Below are positions 7,034 to 11,815 of a stretch of 11,815 nt of DNA, piece after piece. The stretch is taken from positions 1 through 11,815 of the forward strand of contig JAAYZL010000352.1 in assembly GCA_012514855.1 (NCBI GenBank), in the 5' to 3' direction. Below the pieces are notes generated by a model that was not told where the DNA came from, ran no database searches, and saw only the letters and a program-made list of their open reading frames with translations. This stretch comes from Clostridiales bacterium. Lineage in GTDB: Bacteria; Bacillota_A; Clostridia; Christensenellales; Aristaeellaceae. The first letter of the stretch is position 1. The number at the start of each line of letters is the position of its first letter. The position numbers and the translations under genes are program-made.

Positions 7034-7528
7034 TTACTTATGGAAGTGCAGCCTGCAGGTCAAGCAGCCCTTGGCGATGGTGTCGTCCAGATCCAGCGTC
7101 AGGCCCATCGACTCGGCGATGCCGCGGTCGCCGTCCATGGCGATGTCGCAGAGGGTTGCGCAGGTGTCGTCGTCGAAGCCGAGCTTCTTCCAGGCGTTGA
7201 CCAGCGCGCAGTAGTGGAAGTCGATCTTGAGGTTGTCGCGGTCGCAGTCGGTGACCTCCATCTCGAAGGTGTCCAGGCCCAGCTTCGGCAGGAACGCCTT
7301 GCGGAAGTCCTCGACGTTCTCGGGGTCCAGGCAGGCGGCGCGGTAGTTGTCGCCGTGCATGTTTCCGCAGCGCTTGATGGCCCTGCGGCAGATCGCCTCG
7401 GCGTCGAGCCCGGCCTTCCTGGCCTCGTCGTAGATAAGGCCCATCCAGGTCGCGCGGTGCTCGATCGCGGCGCGGTTGATGTTGACCTCTCTGTCGTCGT
7501 TGATCTTGGAGACATTGGTGATGGCCAT
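7034..7528 (-). CDS. L-2-amino-thiazoline-4-carboxylic acid hydrolase family protein
   Basis: This 164-residue cytoplasmic protein resembles the ATC_hydrolase family. The founding reaction opens the ring of L-2-amino-thiazoline-4-carboxylate to a carbamoyl-cysteine on the way to L-cysteine; most members from anaerobes are untested. Family-like stretches are the N-terminal helices with HRATWMGLIYDEA at 24-36, CGNMHGDNYR at 54-63, FHYCALVNAWKKLG at 104-117, the strongly typical LCDIAMDGDRGIAESMGL at 126-143 and a cysteine-bearing end (C155, C158). An upstream ATG at 7549 exists, but the ATG at 7528 has AGGA 8 bases ahead and is preferred. It has its own consensus promoter (7592-7620) and stands just upstream of the transporter/desulfidase operon, which supports a link to cysteine or sulfur compounds (inference). 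Confidence 0.8.
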   Translation of the reverse strand: MAITNVSKINDDREVNINRAAIEHRATWMGLIYDEARKAGLDAEAICRRAIKRCGNMHGDNYRAACLDPENVEDFRKAFLPKLGLDTFEMEVTDCDRDNLKIDFHYCALVNAWKKLGFDDDTCATLCDIAMDGDRGIAESMGLTLDLDDTIAKGCLTCRLHFHK

Positions 7529-7591
7529 AGGGCGGTTCCTCGCTTTCATCTTTTCGGCCGATCCCCGAGGGGCGCGCGACCTTATGCGACA

Positions 7592-7620
7592 ATTATACTT
7601 TCGTCAAAACGATTTGTCAA
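7592..7620 (-). promoter_or_regulatory. Consensus sigma-70 promoter of the ATC-hydrolase gene
   Basis: Read on the minus strand, TTGACA (7615-7620) is followed by a 17-base spacer and TATAAT (7592-7597), a perfect match to both hexamers and to the optimal spacing. Transcription would start near 7585, giving a leader of about 57 bases before the ATG at 7528. TTGAC occurs again 13 bases after the first, inside the spacer (TTTTGACG). No clear palindromic operator is seen. Confidence 0.85.
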
Positions 7621-7792
7621 CTGTGAAAACTGCCGAACTTGTCTATTCTGACCGGAATATTATGCTTTTGCCGGGCCATTTCCGCGCCTGCGGGGCAGAA
7701 ATCGGCCTCTCTCCGCCCCGCGGAGCCGCCCGCGGGCAAAGGCGGAGCGACAAACTGTGCGCGGCCGTTTTTCTCGATAGTAAAACCGATGC

Positions 7793-8584
7793 TCAGCGCC
7801 CGCGCTCGCGAAGCTGCGCGGAGTAGCCCGGATTCAGCGTGCGCGCCCGCCCGCCGGAGACCTCGATCACTTCGGCCGTCATGTAGCTGGCGGCGTCGGA
7901 GGCCAGGAATACCGCCGGCCGCGCGATCTCCGAAGGGTCCGCCACGCGCCCCAGCAGCGTATTCTCGGCATTGTGGCGAAGCTCCGCCTCCGGGATGGCG
8001 TCGCGCACGGCGGGCGTGGCCGTGAATCCGGGCATCACGCAGTTGACGCGCACGTTCCAGGCCGCGTACTCGCCGGCCAGCGTCTGCGTGAGGCTGTTGA
8101 CCGCCGCCTTCATCGGCCCGTAGAGCGTGCTGCGGCCGGCCGTCGGGCAGCGCGCGGCCAAAGAGCTGATGTTGACGATGGCGCCGCCGCTTTCCCGCAT
8201 ATGGCGGAAGGCCGCCTGCGCGCCGAACAGCGCCGACTTGAAGCAGAGGCCGACGATCAAGTCGACGTCCGCGCCGGTGAACTCCCAGCCGTCCTTGATG
8301 ACCGTCGCGCCCACGTTGTTGACCCAGGCGTCGATGCGGCCGAAATGCGCGAAGGCGTCCGCGGCGAAGCGGTAGACCTCCTCCTCGCGCGTGGCGTCTG
8401 CGCTGGCGAACCAGACCTCTCCCGGCGCGCCCAACTCCCGCGCCGCCTGCTTAATCCGCTCCGCCCGCCGCGCGCAGATCGCCACTTTGGCCCCCGAGGC
8501 GAGAAACTCCCGCGCGATCGCCAGGCCGATGCCCTCGCTCGCGCCCGTCACCACAGCCACCTTGCCCTTCAGACCCAGGTCCAT
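7793..8584 (-). CDS. SDR family NAD(P)-dependent oxidoreductase
   Basis: This 263-residue classical short-chain dehydrogenase/reductase is of usual length. It has a Rossmann cofactor motif TGASEGIG at 13-20, CARR at 38-41 after the second strand (the arginines suggest NADP preference), NNVG at 89-92 in place of the common NNAG, catalytic S141, Y155 and K159 (YGPMK), and the MPGF loop at 184-187. The C-terminus runs past the usual GG end by about 15 basic residues. The ATG at 8590 is possible, but the one at 8584 has GGAG 7 bases ahead and gives the common family start MDLGLKGKVAVVTG. It is the third minus-strand gene of the aldolase/GntR cluster, separated by a terminator-like hairpin, so it may be expressed separately. 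It likely oxidises a hydroxy acid or sugar acid; the substrate is unknown. Confidence 0.9.
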   Translation of the reverse strand: MDLGLKGKVAVVTGASEGIGLAIAREFLASGAKVAICARRAERIKQAARELGAPGEVWFASADATREEEVYRFAADAFAHFGRIDAWVNNVGATVIKDGWEFTGADVDLIVGLCFKSALFGAQAAFRHMRESGGAIVNISSLAARCPTAGRSTLYGPMKAAVNSLTQTLAGEYAAWNVRVNCVMPGFTATPAVRDAIPEAELRHNAENTLLGRVADPSEIARPAVFLASDAASYMTAEVIEVSGGRARTLNPGYSAQLRERGR

Positions 8585-8590
8585 ATCCAT

Positions 8591-8820
8591 TCTCCCCCCG
8601 TCGTATTTTCATGCGCGAACATCGCGCCGCCGCCCCGCCGACGGCGATATCCGGCCGGCAAAGCCTTTCTTTCCGCGCTTCTTCAAATTCAACATGGGCG
8701 CCGGGGCCGCCCGGCGGATTGCCGCGGGGGGGGTACAAACGGCAAGCCTTGCTCGACGCCGTCCCCGCACCGCGCACCCGACGCGGAGCCATTTCCGCCG
8801 CGACCCCCGCATGAAAGGAA
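8591..8820. other. Intergenic region upstream of the SDR gene, no gene seen
   Basis: GC-rich non-coding stretch of 230 bases between the SDR start and the terminator-like hairpin after the GntR gene. It contains a run of eight G (8726-8733) flanked by the short inverted pair TTGCCG/CGGCAA. No consensus promoter for the minus-strand SDR gene is recognisable. Open frames here match nothing recognisable and lack ribosome sites. Confidence 0.4.
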
Positions 8821-8849
8821 GAATCCCCCGCGCCGCGCGAAGGGGATTC
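8821..8849 (-). terminator. Possible intrinsic terminator after the GntR regulator gene
   Basis: GAATCCCC (8821-8828) pairs perfectly with GGGGATTC (8842-8849) over a 13-base GC-rich loop that can extend the stem. It lies 5 bases after the GntR stop (8855-8857). On the minus strand it is followed by TTCCTTTC, a pyrimidine stretch with only a moderate U content, so termination may be partial. Confidence 0.5.
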
Positions 8850-8854
8850 GGGCC

Positions 8855-9544
8855 TCAGGATCTCCTGGCCGCGCCCGGCGCATACTTGCCGCTGGAGAAG
8901 TGCGCGAGCATCGCCGCGACGAACGCCTCCTCGTTGTGCTCCTCGAGCGCGCGCAATATGTTCTCGTGATCGGTCGTCGTCGTGCCCTTGAACTGCATCT
9001 TTTCCTCGAGCTGAAAGGTGGCGTCCACCTGCCAGATGGCGTCCAGAAGCGTAATCAGCGTGTTGTTGTTCAGCGGCGTGAAGATCGCCATGTGAAAATC
9101 GCGGTCGTCCGTCAGGTCGGCCACGCGGCTCTCATGCTTGGCCTTGAACCGCTCGAATACCTCGCGCAGATGGGCGATGTGCCCGTCGCTCAGCACGCGG
9201 AAGGCCTCGCGCATATAGCCGAGCTCGATCTTCTTGCGCACGTTCAGCATCTCGAGGATCGTGTCCTCGCTGTCCCCGGCGGTGGAGAACAGCACGTTCT
9301 GGAAGATGAAGTCCAGGCTGAACGGGCAGACGACCGTGCCCCTGCCGGGGCAGGACCGCACAATTCCCATCAGTTCCATCGCCTTGATCGCCTCGCGCAG
9401 CACGTTGCGGCTGACGCTGAGCATCCTGCACAGCTCCATCTCGGTGGGAATCAGGTCGCCCGGCTTGAGGTTGTTGTGGATGATGTAGCCGCGCAGCTCG
9501 CGGAACACCTGGATATAGAGCTTGTCATCGTGCAGATTTCGCAT
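8855..9544 (-). CDS. GntR family transcriptional regulator, FadR subfamily (FCD domain)
   Basis: This 229-residue protein has an N-terminal winged helix-turn-helix at about 8-75 (LKPGDLIPTEMELCRMLSVS at 26-45, RNVLREAIKAME at 46-57, GRGTVV at 67-72) and a C-terminal all-helical FCD domain at about 95-220. FCD metal and ligand residues appear kept: R103, D147 and H151 (D-x3-H), H193 and H215. Such regulators usually control sugar-acid or organic-acid catabolism and release DNA on binding the acid. It follows the aldolase gene by 47 bases with the ribosome site GGGGAG, so it is cotranscribed with it. A matching palindrome lies between the divergent promoters at 10577-10587, the likely operator (inference). 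The open frame extends upstream to 10366, but that part is a shadow of the aldolase gene. Confidence 0.93.
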   Translation of the reverse strand: MRNLHDDKLYIQVFRELRGYIIHNNLKPGDLIPTEMELCRMLSVSRNVLREAIKAMELMGIVRSCPGRGTVVCPFSLDFIFQNVLFSTAGDSEDTILEMLNVRKKIELGYMREAFRVLSDGHIAHLREVFERFKAKHESRVADLTDDRDFHMAIFTPLNNNTLITLLDAIWQVDATFQLEEKMQFKGTTTTDHENILRALEEHNEEAFVAAMLAHFSSGKYAPGAARRS

Positions 9545-9591
9545 AGGTCTCCCCTCTGTCCGCGGAGATGCCCGGGAACCGGCCGGGAGGT

Positions 9592-10488
9592 TCACAGGTA
9601 GCGCTCGAGGATTTCGTCGATGCCCCTTTTCTCGGCGGGCGTCAGCGGCTCGATCGGCAGCGACGCCGCGCCGGTTCCGAAGCCGAGGCGGAAGGCGATG
9701 TGCTTCATGGCGCTCATCCAGTGCTTCCCGACGGCGAGCACTTTGCGCAGGTCCGAGATGTCCCTCTGAAGCCTGTAGCTGCCGGCGACGTCGCCCGCGC
9801 GCGCCTTTTCGTGCAACTCCACGAACATCCTCGGAAAGAAGTTTGCGAGTCCCGGCACGCAGCCCTGCGAGCCGAACAGCATCGAGGCCGCGCACAGCTC
9901 CTCCGCGCCGTTGAGCACGGCGATATCGCGGTCCTCCAGCATGAACAGGAAGCGCTGGTGGCGCTCCCAGTCGCCGGCGCTGTCCTTGAAGGCGACGACG
10001 TTGTCGATCGCGGCGATCTCGCGAATCGTCCCCGGATCGATGTTGACATGGGTCGTCGGCGGGATGTTGTAGACGACGATTTCGGAGCTCGTGCTCAGGG
10101 CGACGGCCTCGAAGTGCCGGAAGATCTCGTCCCGGCTGACGTTTTGCAGGTAGAACGCCGGCGTTACGACCATGACGGACGCGCCGACGCCCTCGGCGGC
10201 CTTGATATTCTCCACGACGCGCGCGGTGCTCGAATCGATCACGCCGGCGAACACCGGCGCGCGCCCGTCGACGTGCGATACGGTCAGGCGCAGGGTGTCC
10301 AGCCAGACTGAGCGGGAGGTCATCATGGCTTCCCCGGAGCTTCCCATGGCGAAGATACCCGAACATCCGCCGTCAAGATCATAGTCGATCAGGCGGCAGA
10401 GCGCGTCCCGGTCGAGCTCGCGGCTGTCCGTCAGCGGCGTGACGATGGGCGGGATGATCCCCTCGAACCTGCGTTTGTTTGCGTACAT
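9592..10488 (-). CDS. Dihydrodipicolinate synthase / N-acetylneuraminate lyase family aldolase
   Basis: This 298-residue TIM-barrel class I aldolase is of normal family length. It shows GIIPPIVTPLT at 10-20, the pyruvate-carboxylate motif GSSGE at 49-53 (GTTGE in DapA, GSTGE in many lyases), YNIPP with Y140, and the Schiff-base lysine K168 in VVAFKDSAGD (164-173). Family members condense or cleave pyruvate with an aldehyde. The GSSGE variant and the GntR, SDR and Gfo/Idh neighbours argue for a catabolic sugar-acid or keto-acid aldolase or dehydratase rather than lysine synthesis, though the substrate is not fixed. The frame is open up to an ATG at 10587, but that stretch contains the promoter. 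The ATG at 10488, with AAGGAG 9 bases ahead, is the real start. Confidence 0.9.
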   Translation of the reverse strand: MYANKRRFEGIIPPIVTPLTDSRELDRDALCRLIDYDLDGGCSGIFAMGSSGEAMMTSRSVWLDTLRLTVSHVDGRAPVFAGVIDSSTARVVENIKAAEGVGASVMVVTPAFYLQNVSRDEIFRHFEAVALSTSSEIVVYNIPPTTHVNIDPGTIREIAAIDNVVAFKDSAGDWERHQRFLFMLEDRDIAVLNGAEELCAASMLFGSQGCVPGLANFFPRMFVELHEKARAGDVAGSYRLQRDISDLRKVLAVGKHWMSAMKHIAFRLGFGTGAASLPIEPLTPAEKRGIDEILERYL

Positions 10489-10536
10489 GTCCCAATTCTC
10501 CTTGAACTTCATTTTGCCGATGGCATTGCCGAAGCT

Positions 10537-10565
10537 ATTATAATCCAATCCGGCGGGTATGTCAA
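10537..10565 (-). promoter_or_regulatory. Consensus sigma-70 promoter of the aldolase-gntR genes
   Basis: On the minus strand TTGACA (10560-10565), a 17-base spacer and TATAAT (10537-10542) match the consensus perfectly. The start of transcription would be near 10530, about 42 bases before the aldolase ATG at 10488. It lies inside the apparent 5' extension of the aldolase open frame. Confidence 0.88.
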
Positions 10566-10576
10566 GAATTTGTATT

Positions 10577-10587
10577 ATGTAGTACAT
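10577..10587. promoter_or_regulatory. Candidate GntR/FadR-type operator between divergent promoters
   Basis: ATGTAGTACAT is a perfect 5+1+5 palindrome. Its core TGTAGTACA agrees with the published FadR-subfamily pattern yGTM-N(0-1)-KACy apart from the last base. Its centre (10582) is about 50 bases upstream of both predicted transcription starts and between the two -35 boxes. The neighbouring gntR product is the obvious binder. Whether it represses or activates cannot be told from position alone. Confidence 0.6.
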
Positions 10588-10595
10588 TTAGAGGG

Positions 10596-10624
10596 TTGAC
10601 AAGTGCGCCGGAAGCCATTATACT
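10596..10624 (+). promoter_or_regulatory. Near-consensus sigma-70 promoter of the plus-strand SDR operon
   Basis: TTGACA (10596-10601), a 17-base spacer and TATACT (10619-10624) form a promoter facing right, with a predicted start near 10631 and a leader of about 38 bases. Its -35 box is 30 bases from the -35 box of the opposite aldolase promoter. Confidence 0.85.
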
Positions 10625-10668
10625 TTATTACGTCTGGGACAAGAACTTAACACGGGGGGCGAGTCCTT

Positions 10669-11475
10669 GTGGATCGGGATGTGCGGTCGATGTTCCGGCT
10701 GGACGGCAGGGTCGCCATCGTAACCGGCGGCCACGCGGGGCTCGGGAGGGACATGGCCCGCGCGCTCGCGGAATACGGCTGCGCCGTCGCCATTACCTCC
10801 CGGGAGCTTGCGCGCGCCGAGGTCGCGGCGGCGGGAATCGCCGGGGCCTTCGGCGTGGATGCGGCGGGGCTTCAAATGGAGCAGAAGGATTCCCTGTCCG
10901 TTCGCCGGATGGCCGACGCCGCGCTCGCGTGGAAGGGGCGCATCGACATTTTGATCAACAACGCAGGCGGCGGTTCCGGGCAGGGCGAGTGCAACTTCCT
11001 CAGGCGCGATCCGGAGAACATCCGCAACATGATCGACGTCAACCTGACCGGCGCGCTCCTCTGCTGCCAGGCGGTCGGCCGCCACATGGCGGAGGCGGGG
11101 CGCGGCGCCATCGTCAACATCGCGTCCGTGGCGGGGCTCGTCGGGCGCGACCGCCGGATGTACCACCGCGCGGACAAGATGGAGCAGCCCGTCGAGTACG
11201 CGGCGGCCAAGAGCGGCGTGATCGGCTTCACCCGCGACCTCGCCGCGTTCATGGCGCCCTACGGCGTGCGCGTGAACAGCATCTCCCCCGGCGGGTTCGA
11301 CAGGGGCGAGCCGCGGAACTTCGTTGAGGCATACGGCGACGCGACCCCGCTGGGGCGCATGGGCGTGCTGGGCGCGGAGATCAAGGCGGCGGCGCTGTAC
11401 CTGGCGAGCGACGCCTCGAGCTATGTGACGGGGCACAACCTGGTCGTCGACGGGGGGTTTTCCGCATGGAAATAA
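10669..11475 (+). CDS. SDR family oxidoreductase (gluconate 5-dehydrogenase-like)
   Basis: This 268-residue classical SDR has the cofactor motif TGGHAGLG at 19-26, NNAG at 97-100, N125, catalytic S153, Y177 and K181 (YAAAK) and a SPGGF loop at 206-210. Ser to Tyr is 24 residues instead of the usual 13 or so. The extra stretch (about 158-173, with RMYHRADKMEQPVEY) is typical of a subgroup seen in sugar and sugar-acid loci and in flagellin-glycan (PtmA-like) loci. The chosen start is GTG, with a G6 run 9 bases upstream that serves as ribosome site. ATG at 10690 is an alternative without a good site. The last ten bases overlap the next gene, so the two are translationally coupled. It probably oxidises or reduces a sugar or sugar acid with NAD(P). 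Confidence 0.9.
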   Translation: MDRDVRSMFRLDGRVAIVTGGHAGLGRDMARALAEYGCAVAITSRELARAEVAAAGIAGAFGVDAAGLQMEQKDSLSVRRMADAALAWKGRIDILINNAGGGSGQGECNFLRRDPENIRNMIDVNLTGALLCCQAVGRHMAEAGRGAIVNIASVAGLVGRDRRMYHRADKMEQPVEYAAAKSGVIGFTRDLAAFMAPYGVRVNSISPGGFDRGEPRNFVEAYGDATPLGRMGVLGAEIKAAALYLASDASSYVTGHNLVVDGGFSAWK

Positions 11476-11815
11476 GGGATTGTTCCAGTCTCCGGCTGCT
11501 GCTCGCCGGCCTCGGCTCCATTGGAAAGCGCCACGCGGAGGTGCTGCTCGGGCTCGGCTGCGCGAATCTGGCCGGCTCGGACCCGTCGGAGCACGCGCGC
11601 GAGGAATTCCGCAGGATCGCCCCGAACGCGCGGCTGTACGCGGATTACGGGGACGCGCTCAGGGACTTCCGGCCGGACGCGGTGTTCGTGCTGACGCCCA
11701 CGAAGCTGCACATCCCGATGGCGAAGCGAGCCGTCGAGGCGGGGGCGCACGTGTTCGTCGAGAAGCCGCTTTGCTATTCCTCCGAGGGCGCGGCGGAGCT
11801 CAAATCCCTCGCCGA
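11466..11815 (+). CDS. Gfo/Idh/MocA family oxidoreductase, N-terminal part (cut by window end)
   Basis: The frame from the ATG at 11466 stays open to the window end (116 full codons). It encodes the start of a Rossmann NAD(P)-binding domain: GLGSIGKRH at 15-23, an acidic residue after the second strand (SDPSEHA at 38-44), VFVLTPTKLH at 73-82 and the family mark EKPL at 99-102, whose lysine is usually catalytic. About two thirds of the protein is missing. The gene overlaps the SDR gene by ten bases, with GGGGGG 8 bases before the ATG. Family members oxidise or reduce sugars, inositols and amino-sugar derivatives, which fits a second redox step in the same pathway. Confidence 0.9.
   Translation, partial: MEIRDCSSLRLLLAGLGSIGKRHAEVLLGLGCANLAGSDPSEHAREEFRRIAPNARLYADYGDALRDFRPDAVFVLTPTKLHIPMAKRAVEAGAHVFVEKPLCYSSEGAAELKSLA

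Noticed and set aside
7715..7760. Terminator after the minus-strand SDR gene
   Set aside because: There are several short GC palindromes (for example GCCCGCGGGC), but none is followed by a U-run on the minus strand.
7973..9601. 542-codon open frame on the plus strand
   Set aside because: It lies opposite the SDR and GntR genes, which show clear family motifs, and runs through an intergenic region. No domain or ribosome site was seen.
11421..11750. 109-codon minus-strand open frame at the right end
   Set aside because: It is antisense to the Gfo/Idh gene, whose GLGSIGKRH and EKPL motifs show the true frame.

Overview
The window is about 60% G+C (estimated by eye) and holds eleven complete protein genes and one truncated gene. 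All are bacterial in style, with short spacers, ATGA overlaps and sigma-70 type promoters. The organism cannot be named from the sequence. A Liv-type amino-acid transporter, a cysteine desulfidase family enzyme and a Sec-exported binding protein with no lipobox suggest an anaerobic, amino-acid-using bacterium with an outer membrane. Synergistota is one plausible but unproven guess.

Left half (1-7620), minus strand. Read in the direction of transcription it holds an L-2-amino-thiazoline-4-carboxylate (ATC) hydrolase family gene with its own near-perfect promoter, a structured repeat, and then one long operon. That operon encodes a branched-chain-amino-acid-type binding protein, LivH, LivM, LivG, LivF, an L-cysteine desulfidase (CyuA/UPF0597) family enzyme and an XRE-cupin regulator, and a second copy of the repeat follows it. 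ATC hydrolysis is a known route to cysteine, and cysteine desulfidases break cysteine down. The simplest reading is therefore an uptake and degradation module for cysteine or a cysteine-like sulfur compound, controlled by the XRE-cupin protein. The transported substrate is not readable from the sequence.

Right half (7793-11815). An aldolase of the dihydrodipicolinate synthase/N-acetylneuraminate lyase family, a FadR-type GntR regulator and an SDR oxidoreductase lie on the minus strand. A second SDR and a Gfo/Idh/MocA oxidoreductase, cut by the window end, lie on the plus strand. The two sets diverge from a 180-bp region that holds two consensus promoters back to back, with a FadR-type palindrome midway between them. 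This looks like a small catabolic locus for a sugar acid or modified sugar: oxidation by the SDR and Gfo/Idh enzymes, cleavage by the aldolase, control by the GntR protein.

The most unusual feature is the pair of roughly 150-bp repeats at 1-153 and 6879-7033. Each begins next to the stop codon of a minus-strand gene and folds into three consecutive hairpins. The hairpins differ between the copies at four base pairs, and all four changes keep the pairing (three fully compensated, one G-U). No tRNA, rRNA, CRISPR array or transposase was seen.
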